Shown: positions 23,401 through 33,805 of the stretch, in pieces | Position numbering within the stretch: position 1 is the first letter of the stretch | Layout: each line of letters starts with the position of its first letter | NCBI RefSeq assembly: GCF_000003815.2 | Contig: NC_049993.1 | Location: 11,535,703-11,599,702, forward strand | DNA: 64,000 nucleotides | Source: Branchiostoma floridae | Lineage: Eukaryota > Chordata > Leptocardii > Amphioxiformes > Branchiostomatidae | Direction: 5' to 3' | Notes under the pieces: model-generated | Databases searched by the model: none | What the model was told of the DNA's origin: nothing | What the model saw: the letters and a program-made list of their open reading frames with translations, nothing else | Program-made: the position numbers and the translations under genes

Positions 23401-26400
23401 AAGCTGCTGCCTTCAGACTTCGACCAGAAGAAGTTTGATGGAGACTCTAAATACCACATCATGTTCGGTAAGCCTGTTGTTTTCAGTTCTATACAACAGA
23501 TTCAGTCATCCAGAAATCATTTTATCTGATTTTACTATTTCTAACAGCAGTTTCATTGCACCTTGTTATCAGCAATTATGTCCTTTTGGCTTGTAGTCAT
23601 AAATTGGCTGAAATTTGATACAAATATTGTTTGATAATATGATAATAGATTACTTTGGTAATAGCTTAGAATGAATTTTCTTGACAGCAGTTTCAAGCTT
23701 TTTATTAGGCTGGAATGAAATTTTATCTTTTAGTAATAGTATGTTGTAATGTGAATGTTATGTTAAGTGTATGATTTCCTTGTGCCATATATGTTGTGCA
23801 ATGTAAGTGCAAGTGCAATGCAGACTCACCACTAGTTTTACGTAGTGTTCCTCATGAACTTGTGTCTGTCATTCTTATTCAGCTTTTGCTCTCTGCACCC
23901 TTGGCGACATCTCTGCCTCTCTTCTAACTAAGTCATGTGGTAGCCACACAGTAGCTTGTGATGTCTTTTGGTGTACTAAACAAGTCGGTCTTGCTTAGAA
24001 CCATTTCTCATGAGATGTAGCTTGGCAAAGCTTCACTGATTACTACTATTACATTGAGGTATGCATCAGAAAAAGTAGTGGTCACAAATGTGATGATATG
24101 TATTCAAGACTCAAACAAGAGGATAGTATGGCATTTTTTTTTGTATATGTTTCTGTACTGTCAAGATGGGAATTTTTAAGCAGAATTTTTCAGGGATTAA
24201 GGCTTGTAGTGATGCTTTTTAGCAGAATTTTTCTGGGAAGAAATTGTTCAATTCTTCTTACATTCACATAAAGTTACTGCTCTCTATTCCTTGAAGAAGG
24301 GCAGTTTCAGAACTCAACCCAGCTATTGGGTCATTCAATCCCATCTGTGACACTGTCACTGGAGAAAACACATACTGTACTTCCAACCCAGCTGTCTTCC
24401 ACCTCTAAACTCTGTCTGTCCACACCTATCCAGGACCTGACATCTGTGGATATGATAAAAAGAAGGTCCACGTAATTTTCAACTACAAGGGCAGCAACGT
24501 TCTCATTAACAAGGACATTAAGTGCAAGGTGAGGCTGCAATGCACACACGTGGGCACAAGGGGGCAGCCCATGACTGTTGCTGTTAGTGTTAGAGAACCA
24601 TTTGACGATTCTGAAAAAAATCATGTTGGCTCATTTAACGTTCAAAATGTACAAAAACGCAAAATTGTTCTCTACACCAACAGGTTGTGGTTGCTACTCT
24701 ACCCCCTTTACACCCCCATTTTTGTTTGTTGATGAACTGAATTCCCCCTGCAGGCCCCGACATCTGTGGTCCTGGTACAAAGAAAGTTCATGTCATCTTC
24801 AACTATAAGGATAAGAATCACCTCATCAACAAGGACATAAGATGCAAGGTTTGTATGTCCTGTTAGGACTCCATGGAGGATCCGTTCAAAGACCATACAA
24901 AAACACCTAATAGAGTATATACTGTCCAAAACTTCTTACAGTTTACTAAACTTGTGCAGTTGCTGGGGTAACTTTTGTATTGAGCATCTTTGAATCTCTC
25001 CAAATATTAAAGGAAAGTTTAACTTGAAACTTCAACAAAGGTCACTGTGATTTGCAGCGTAGAATTTATAGACTGTAAATAAATATAAACATCTTACCAT
25101 AGCAAATTTTGGTAACATTACGTTTGCAGAGTAGAATCTACAGACTGAAAGTTTGGTGAGAGTTGCTCCTGCTATACTGACATTACTCTGAGTTGGAATC
25201 ACAACAATGAACACTAGACATCCAGATGTGCAAAATGACAAGAGGGAAACCTTGGCATGCTTTCCCTAAACATTATGCCTATCTCTCCACAGGACGATGA
25301 GTTCACACATCTGTACACACTGATCGTGAAGCCCGACCAGACGTACGAGGTCAGGATCGACAACAAGAAGGTCGAGAGCGGCAGCCTGGAGGACGACTGG
25401 AACTTCCTCCCCGCCAAGAAGATCAAGGACCCCGACGCCAAGAAGCCTGACGACTGGGACGAGAAGGAGTACATCGATGATCCTGAGGACGCCAAGCCTG
25501 AGGTACGGGAGATTTGGGGATGTTCATAAAAACATGACATTTACATGTATTACTGCTTTATGATTGGACTGTTTTAACTGTGCACTCAAAACACAGTGAA
25601 AACCTTTCAGATCCTACCACAAAATGAAATCCCCGTGAATACAAATGAATTTACAGGTCAGCACATCCTCTCCTGCATTAAAAGGGATGTCCACGCTATC
25701 TACATATAGAGCTTTGGGTGGGCACATTGGATGCATGATTCTAAGTCATTATCAACAGACCAATGGTAATAAATCATATAGCTAGAAATGTTACACTACT
25801 CCAGTCACATATCAGTCACGGTTTCTTTTCCAGAGTAAGAAAAGGCACTTATGTGACACTAGAGTACAGCACTTAGCTTTGTCACATAGTAGAGTTGAAT
25901 ACTCATCAATATTTGGTAGGTTTTTAGCACCATGTTGGATAGTGTCCAACCATTTTCCCGATCTGTTTCTCTGTGTAGGACTGGGACAAGCCCGAGCACA
26001 TCCCCGACCCTGATGCCACCAAGCCTGAGGACTGGGATGATGAAATGGACGGTGAATGGGAGCCTCCCATGATCGATAACCCTGAGTACAAGGTGGGTGG
26101 CATTCTCAAACTTTCCTATGGATACAGACACCTTCTGTGCAACATATAGTTTCATAGATACTGAAAAATGTTAAGAAAAATACTCTGTGGTTGGCACAAG
26201 TGCAGTCACTGAAAAAAAGCAGACTTTGTGATGAGCTCATGTTGTTAAGTATTTAGTCCACACTCATAGAATTTTGATAGAAGCATACACAGAAACAGTA
26301 CTCTTTTGTCATAAGTGTGCTAGATATGCTCCATTTTGAAGCAAGGGGAGTATTGAGAAGGTCTTATTACTGAAAGAAAGACGGTTGAACAAGAATTTCA

Positions 26401-28064
26401 ATACAGGAGAATTAAGGAAAAAGATAAAGGTAGACTGCCCTCACTAGTTTTGTTACTGCCCCAAGTTTTGCGAACAGAATGCTCACGTCCCAGGAAGTAT
26501 ATATTAGTCTGACCAGACTGAATTTCCCCTCCACAGGGTGAGTGGAAGCCCAAACAGATCAAGAACCCCGGGTATGATGGGAAATGGATCCACCCCGAGA
26601 TTGACAACCCAGAATACACAGCAGACTCACTCATCTACAGATACGAGGACATCGGCGCGGTCGGCTTCGACTTGTGGCAGGTATGTCGTGTTGTAGTGAA
26701 ACATGCGAACAGCAGAGCTTCAGACACCAGCGACTTTTTTTGTACACAAAGGGCTGAAAAAGTGTTGACTGGTGTTGAGGCAGTTCTGTAACTTCTGGTT
26801 ATAGTTTGGGATGATATATTGCAGGTTTTTTTACTTGAAAAGTTGAATAGGAAGCAGGCTGAATAAAAATTCTGACTCGAAGCTATGTGACTCCATTGCC
26901 CACCTAAAAAAGGCTAGGGTCGGCTGGCTTTTAAATGGTCCTTTGGTAAACAGGAAACACAACANNNNNNNNNNNNNNNNNNNNNNNNNNNNNNNNNNNN
27001 NNNNNNNNNNNNNNNNNNNNNNNNNNNNNNNNNNNNNNNNNNNNNNNNNNNNNNNNNNNNNNNNTTGAAGTTTTCCTCCTCCATTCTAGGTGAAAGCAGG
27101 CACACATTTTTGACAACATCCTGGTCACAGACGATGTAGACCAAGCAGAAGAGGCGGCCAAGGAATTGTGGGAAAAAACAAAAGATGGAGAGAAGAAAAT
27201 GAAGGATCAGCAGGATGAGGAGGAGAGGCAGAAAAGAGAGGAGGAGGAAAAGGCCAGGAAAGATGGTGAGTTTTCACATTATGGTTCTCTTTTACCTGTC
27301 ATGGTGTCAGAAATATGCCAGACACAAAGCTTAAATGTAGTCATTGGAATCTATCTGCAACAGTGCCACCTGACAGAAGTGGTAAGCACTGCACAGCTTT
27401 CTGGTCTGCTGCATTAGCCATAGAATTTTCTCCTTCAGTTGCTTTTGATATTGTGTTACCTTGTAGGTAGCTGAGGAAAAGGACATTATTTGATCCCATG
27501 CCAAGTCATCCCTGTGCTGCCAGCAGTCTTTTTGAAGAGAGGCGTAGAGCCAGTGACCCTTTTATTTGTATCAGTGACACGTTGTATGAAGCATAAAACA
27601 AGCTAATACACTTTTCGAGATGACTAGGGATAACCTGATGTGTTTGGTCGAAGACTCCATCTGTAGCAAAGCCACATTGTACTGCTGCTAGCTGCCTGAA
27701 AAAGCCTCATGCTCAAATGAGGATGACTTTTTGTTACCTTTTTTTAATGAGCTCCTGTAGTAGTAGTAATTAGTTTATTCATTGATAAAACATGAATCAG
27801 ATCGGCCTTGCAGTAAAAACTGATTTACAATCAACTTCTACAGTAAAACCAATGCAACAAGTTATCATTACAATATGTACAGATAATGTTTACTTGTTAA
27901 TAACTGCTGTGTTTGTGTCCACAGAAGAAGATGAAGAAGAAGAAGAGGAGGAGGAAGATGAGGAAGAGGAGGAAGATGAGGAGGAGGCTGAGGAGGGAGA
28001 TGCTGAGGAGGAGGAAGAGGAGGAAGATGCATCAGATTCCACAGCTGAAAAGGACGAGTTGTAA
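20475..28064 (+). CDS. CALR: Calreticulin, nine coding exons with a duplicated exon 4
   Basis: Exons: 20475-20559, 22712-22816, 23261-23467, 24434-24528 or 24754-24848 (alternatives), 25293-25502, 25979-26092, 26537-26680, 27090-27265, 27925-28064. The product is about 424 residues (human 417). Order: signal peptide [19 protein letters not shown] lobe with [15 protein letters not shown] and GPDIC (disulphide and glycan-binding residues); P-domain with three type-1 repeats ([46 protein letters not shown]) and type-2 repeats ([39 protein letters not shown]); C lobe with GFDLWQ; a Glu/Asp-rich calcium-binding tail; and the ER retrieval signal KDEL. It is a lectin chaperone and calcium store of the ER lumen. 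Exon 27090-27265 has one extra T in a T-run close to an N gap, which shifts the frame as written; without it the frame runs through to KDEL, so it is probably a sequence error. Confidence 0.96.
21658..21869. mobile_element. 212-bp MITE, TACTGTAAATGC ends, copy 1
   Basis: Starts tactgtaaatgcagaaatgt and ends with the inverse (aatacatttacagta). The interior is rich in paired ttcgcggtgg/accaccgcgaac blocks. A second copy lies at 50345-50555. The element sits in CALR intron 1 and has no coding capacity. Confidence 0.85.
24434..24528 (+). CDS. CALR: CALR alternative exon 4a
   Basis: 95 nt, entered in phase 1 and left in phase 0, with acceptor CCTATCCAG and donor AAG|GTGAGG. It encodes [16 protein letters not shown] followed by [16 protein letters not shown]. 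It keeps the Cys of GPDIC that pairs with the Cys of IDCGGGY in human calreticulin, the Asp before it that contacts glycan, and the late Cys in DIKCK. It differs from exon 4b at 7 of 32 residues; the GYDK turn in place of GPGT is the most distinct change. Confidence 0.85.
24754..24848 (+). CDS. CALR: CALR alternative exon 4b
   Basis: 95 nt with the same phases as exon 4a, acceptor CCCCCTGCAG and donor AAG|GTTTGT. It encodes [16 protein letters not shown] followed by [16 protein letters not shown]. The [14 protein letters not shown] stretch is the form usual in vertebrate calreticulins, so 4b is probably the ancestral-type exon and 4a the derived one. Only 225 nt of intron separate the two. 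Confidence 0.85.
26965..27064. other. assembly gap (100 N)
   Basis: Run of exactly 100 N, the usual placeholder for unknown length. It lies in the CALR intron 25 nt before exon 27090-27265. Confidence 0.99.
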
Positions 28065-29345
28065 ATTATATAGAAAACATAGTAGTAGAAATCTAGTCGT
28101 TAAAAACCATGAATCAATTGTCTTGTCTACACCCGGTAGAATATGTGTTCAACTTGTCCGTATGTAAATTCTGAACTCTGCTATTCGTTAAGAGAATGAT
28201 GTACCAAACTTGTTGGTATATATCTGAAGACTTGTATCTTTCCAATTGTTGTGCAAGCCTAATGTTCACCCCCTCCCTGTAGGATGGTTCAGTCTTTCTT
28301 GTACTGGTAACGGGATGTACCATTTCAGATTAGGAGTGGCAAGGTGCCACTTAGAGGGGAACATGTTTCATGAGATGTAAAGTGTTTGATGATACCAGAG
28401 CTTGCACACGAGCACAGGGACGTTTGGATTATTTGATTTTTAAGCATGGATATGTCTGCTGCCAAATGTGTGGAATTCATTTTTGTTCTACCAGTGTTTA
28501 TCCATCACTTCTTGATTTTATTTCCCCATTGCTCCCCCATGTTTTTGTAAAAAGTAGAACATGACACTAAGTTTTTTTGGCTTTTGTAAGTCCATTCTAC
28601 GTAAAATATCCCTTTTGACTGCTGCTTAAAATGTTAACATCTTTCCATGGAGTCTGATATGTAGCTGTCACATTTCTAACACATGTACAGGGCACATGTG
28701 GCTGTATGAAAAAAAAAAAGCAAAAAATGTTCCATTCTGCTGACCAACTTCCGTGTCATGATTGTGATATTGATACATTTGTTTAGACACTGTTAGACTT
28801 TAGGTGAAGGGAAATAGTGATGTATGTCAGCAGGAATTCAGGCCAATTTTCAAACCCATGGCAGCTACTTGGGAGCTGTGATCGATATTGCTCTGCTGAC
28901 ATTGTCATCCATGCTGTACCCAGTGATAGTTGTATGTATCTGTCCTGGTCTGGGTAGTTTCTGTGACTTTGCTGACACTGTTTTCAATGGCAAAGTCTGA
29001 ATTGTCTTATGTATTTGAAATCTGGAAACTTTCAGTCTGTATGTTCAACAACATAGGCACTTTTTGTAGTGACATTTAACACTGCATAAGGTGGGATTGA
29101 TGGTATGAACAATTGATGTTACCATGGGAAAATCCAGCTATACATTTTTTCTTCAGACAAGCCCCCTTTTGTCATGTTCTCAGAGAGCTAAGAACCCCAA
29201 ATCACGGCCATGCTAAACAGAAGGAAATCCAGCTTTTTATTTGTATTCTGGGGGTTCTCTTAGCCTCAGTGCTTACGAGGGTTTAAACACAAACTGGTGT
29301 AAGAGAAAATTTGTTCTTTTCACAATAAATAAAAAAATTAAAAAA
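28065..29345 (+). other. CALR: CALR 3' UTR with polyadenylation signal
   Basis: About 1.27 kb without coding content after the KDEL stop. AATAAA at 29324-29329 is followed by an A-rich stretch and then a GT/T-rich region (gtaacaagtgtgtaagtgtc), a normal cleavage environment. Confidence 0.75.
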
Positions 29346-29904
29346 AGGTAACAAGTGTGTAAGTGTCTTTTCATTGCGTGTCCTTTCCTTTCATTGCATT
29401 GCATTGCATTATTATAGTTGGATCCTCAGCACTGGACATCCCCTGTCAACATTTGAAACCGAGTGCAGAGAAATGAGTGCTGTGGTTGCAAAATCTGACG
29501 TATCGAAACCATTCATTACGAGCTTCAGTTACGTAATATAATGTCGCATAGATAATATTAGAAGTAAGTACAGAATACCTGTTACTTGTCTTACTATGTG
29601 GGATCAACATGGCATATCAGGACAATTTTACGTAAAGTTATATGATGCCAAAAAAATCATGGTCACAGTATTCAAGATTAATTTTATCCAGGATCCAGGT
29701 ATTTAGAAAGATTGTAAACTGCTTCTTTCAAACAATGTTATCTATAATGTGGCATTCCCTACTTTTCTCTGCGTGTCAAAGGCGCCCCTCAGTGGATTAG
29801 AGAAGAACGACACTAGAGTAATACTGCAAATACGATTTTACATTGATTATTTAAGAGCGACCCCTAGCAGTCAATGAAATAAATGCTGCAGATTGAGCAG
29901 TTTG
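29346..29904. other. intergenic, nothing recognised
   Basis: A short (cattg)n run near 29385-29410; otherwise unremarkable AT-rich sequence. Confidence 0.5.
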
Positions 29905-30545
29905 TAATGATAGCCACACATTGATTGGTCAATTTATTCAAGTCGACCAATTAGCATGCTACATTATATGACATGCAGTAAAACATCAATAGAATTATCG
30001 GAATGTACATTCGTTCGACCAATCAGTGTCAATATCACACTCAGACCGCACAACACAGTTTTTTTCTGCGGTAAAAAGTAGTGCAACCGAGACTTTCAGC
30101 CTATTCACTTTATTGTTGTATAATTACCCGCTATCTGTACACCATTTGCAAGTAGGTCAACCTCCTTGACCATTTATTTGTAAACACTTGAACGTGAAAG
30201 CCAGCGCGCGTGCAGCGAGGCTCGAACTTTACTGTGGGCGGTATAAATAAGTCGACCATAGTAGCTGCACATTGATTGGTCAATTGATTATAATTGACCA
30301 ATCAGCATATAACATTTATCGATGTTCAGTGGCATCAATAGAATTATCTGAATGTACATTCGTACGACCTATCAGCGTCAATATCACCTTCAGACCGCAC
30401 AACACAGTTTTTTTCCGCGGTTAAAAAATAGTGCGACCGAAATCTTCAACCTGCTCACAATTTGTACACCATTTGTTAACACTTTAACGTGAGAGCCATC
30501 GAGGTTCAAACCGAACTGTTTGGCGGTATAAAGAGTCGGTTTTTA
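29905..30545 (+). repeat. tandem duplication of a CCAAT- and TATA-containing segment
   Basis: Unit A (about 29905-30255) and unit B (about 30256-30545) share, in order, cacattgattggtcaatt, gaccaatta/gaccaatca, agaattatcggaatgtacat, cagaccgcacaacacagttt, tgtacaccattt, acacttgaacgtgaaagcc and ggcggtataaataag/ggcggtataaagag. Each unit thus has several CCAAT/ATTGG boxes and ends in a TATA-like box. No recognisable gene follows either TATA box. Confidence 0.75.
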
Positions 30546-31079
30546 GCTTATTTTCAGAGTGTCACAGTATTAATTGATGGGACTTCCAGTAGTATGGCTG
30601 TATTTATTGTTGTAATACTATTGGCCACTAGTCGGCGCTTTTGATCCATTTAGTTTATCGGCGCATTTCCCGTCTTGTCTACGAAACCATCATACATGTA
30701 GCTATTTATGTGAGCTACTAACATGCCAGAAAATTACGGACAAAGTCAGTCAAAACAGGATCAAACTGGTCACTCCGGAAGATATGCAGCTGTGTTACAA
30801 TTCTCCAAACAGTGGATCACAATTCCGATTATAATTAAATGATACCCAACAGGCCATGTTTGAATTACAGAAACTCAAATAAGCTTGTGCAGAGTGTAAT
30901 GGAACTTTAACAGGGATGATTATTTCTGTGAAAAGGGAAATGACCAAAATAACTGAAGATAAAAGCTATACAGGCCAGTGATAAACAATAAATCCTCTAT
31001 CATTGTTCTTTCATTAGCAGGAAGGTTGCATAGTTGACCCTATGTCAGATTTGTTTGTATAAGTATAAGACATGTAACG

Positions 31080-33805
31080 TTAGAAGGAAGGCCGGGGGTA
31101 GTCTGTGCCCGAAAACGTGCCCCGTCCGGGACGCCTTCTTGGAAGATCGTGGCGTTTGGAACCGCCGCACGACGGGTACTACAACCTCTTCTCTTGCCTT
31201 TCTAAAATAGATTAAAATTCCCAAAGGCGAATTCCACAAACATGTACGTAAACACAACGTTATTAGCTTAATACATTGTGGATATGGATATGGGCACAAG
31301 TATAAAGTCAAGTAAATTGCGAGAGTTGTCATAGTAAATCGGATAATGTCTCCAAGCAGATATTTGGGTGAAAGCTCGTAATGTTTTCTAAGTGACGCCC
31401 AGACTTCTCTGAGAGTCCCTTACCCCATATAAGCAAATGAACAGTTGAGTGAAAGGCCAAAGGCGCTATGGGAGAATGGTTGACATCCAAATATATCCTT
31501 AACATACTTATTTCGTACAAGATATGATGTGTACATGAATATAGGTGGCGCTTCAACAGGCTGCCATTGTGTTACATGGGCTCCTCGCGCGGCGCCTAAA
31601 ATCGATCCTTCCTATGTGAACTAGTGCCCTAAAGGTCATTCTAGATCTTTGCGAAGATGTCTTGGCCTATTTGAGAAGGTTTTCACAGGCTTTAAGCATA
31701 GATTATCGTAGATTTTAACATTCTAAACCCGGGACTTCATACCCTATGAGAGCCCAAGCTGCAGTACCGCTCCTGGTCGCGTCCTGAAAAGTGGCTTAAA
31801 CGACCGCCAAATTGCCAAATTTCACTCTTTTCGGGAATGGGGAAATCATGAAAGGCTCACAAAGGGGTTTGGATTTTGAAACTTTTTTAAAAGCAACCAC
31901 TTCAAATTAAGGCTGGCAGTAGTTAAGACGGTTCGCAAACTGGATCCTAGAGTAGAAGGAATCTTCTCCTAAAATAATACAAACTGCTTCCTGACGAAGG
32001 AACAAAGATAACTGATTTAGTGTTTGTTATACACCATGCTGTGTACCAAGTGTTTTTGATAGCCTTTGTGACCTTTCTAGTCGTTTTTTTTTATTGAAAG
32101 GATGTAAGCCACGAAATCAAGTAAGAGTGATCTCTTGTGCTACTGAATTTACAAATATGAAGGCGGAATAATTTATAAGTGATTTGAAAATACAAATGTA
32201 CAAATGACGAGAACGCAAAAAGTTGACAAGATAAAGGAGAGTATCTGTTTATTTCTTCACATGCGTTGCTACACTAGTACTGTTTTTCAAGCACGAGTGA
32301 TGTAATTTACGCTGATTAAAAGGCTTGTTATCATTATCATAATTTATCTATCTGATCTTGTGGTTCTGCTTATAGATGTTATGTGTCATCAAATAGCAAT
32401 AGATGTATTTCATGCTAGATATATTCATATGTGTGTTGGTGTGTTGGTGTAATTATGTGCAATTGATTTGCTAGTTGCTTGTTGTTTGTTCGGATTGTGT
32501 AATAAACCACAAGTAAAAGCTTTTGAGTTTTCTTTATGAATGAAGCATGAACCCCCACTATGTATTTAGCGTCTTATAACAGTTTTTAATACAATGTTTT
32601 GTGTTATTTGCCTAGTTAGATAGTTGTACTGTGTATGACTAGTTCAGCATCTAACTGTAGAGCATGCCGGACCCTTGTCCCTAATACCAAGGAACTAACG
32701 TCCTTGCTAATACATTGGAAACTCTCGACATATGACGATGACAACAGCAAATTGTATGTTGCTGAACATAACGTGAAGAAAGTTTAGACGTCGTTTGACT
32801 AAAATGTCAACAACATACTGTAATGAATACTGGCAGTGGTAGCCAAATGGACAATTTACAGGACATGCACTCGACGCTGGTGCCATTTCTGACCTAATAT
32901 CCCGTGGTTTTCTTGGTGAACTGCTTGAGATATTGCAATTTGTAATCTCAAATGCTTAAATGTTGGAAGAAGAAGCCAAATAAGCCACAAAAATTCAAAC
33001 CCCTTTGCGAGCCTTTCACCATTTCCCCATTCCTGAAAAGAGGGAAATTTGGCAATTTGGCGGTCGTCTTAGCCACTTTTCAGGAAGCGGCCGGGAGCGG
33101 TACTGCAGCTTGGGCTCTTATAGGGTTTGTACTCCTAACTTGTAAGATGCCTAAACACACTAGAGATTTGTGTGAAACTGGTGAAAACTCTCCCCAATAG
33201 TTCAGACATCTTTGTACATATCTAGAGTGAACTTTAAGACACCAGTTGACATAAAAAGTGTCGATTTTAGGCACCGCGTGAGGAGCCCATGTAACACCAT
33301 GTCTGCCCGTCGAAGCGCCACCTACATTCATGTATACATCATATATCGTATGTTTTAACTGGGTTAATAATTGTTAGACAACATCAGACTTTTCTTAGCA
33401 ACTTTGGCCTTTTACTCAACTGTTTATCTGCTTATATGGGGAGAGGGGACTGTCCGAGAAGCCTTTCGTCACTAAGAAACCTTACGATCTTTCACCCAAC
33501 ATCTGCTTGGAGAATTTATCCGACTTGCTTTGACAACTTTGGCCTTTTTCTTGACTTTTTATTTGTGCTCATATGCATATACACAATGAACCTGTTAATT
33601 TGATAACGTTGTTTCCGTGTTTACGTATTTGTAATACATACACCTTTCCGACTGTGCATCTAGACTCTAAATTAAGAAAGGCAAGAGAAAGGGTTGTAGT
33701 GCCCGTCGTGAGGCGGTTCCAAACGCAACGACTTCCAAGAAAGTCGTCCCGGACGGGGCACGTTTTCAGGCACACACTCCCCCCGACCTTCCTCCTACCT
33801 GAACA
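31080..33805. mobile_element. 2.7-kb element with very long (about 0.8 kb) terminal inverted repeats
   Basis: The arms are about 31080-31905 and 32970-33805. Matching blocks, left against reverse complement of right: aaaacgtgccccgtccggga, gtggcgtttggaaccgccgc, cccatataagcaaatgaaca, gcccaagctgcagtaccgct, tgaaaagtggcttaaacgac and aggctcacaaaggggtttgg. The 1.06 kb between the arms is AT-rich and non-coding. This foldback structure could be a non-autonomous DNA transposon or an inverted duplication. Confidence 0.75.

Noticed and set aside
24434..24848. Exon 4 copies as two alleles wrongly placed in tandem
   Set aside because: Their coding sequences differ at 7 of 32 residues with many silent changes, and the introns on either side are unrelated; allelic copies would be far more alike.
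30595..30645. MAVFIVVILLATSRRF micro-frame after the duplicated TATA box
   Set aside because: Only 16 codons; signal-peptide-like, but no continuation by splicing was found.
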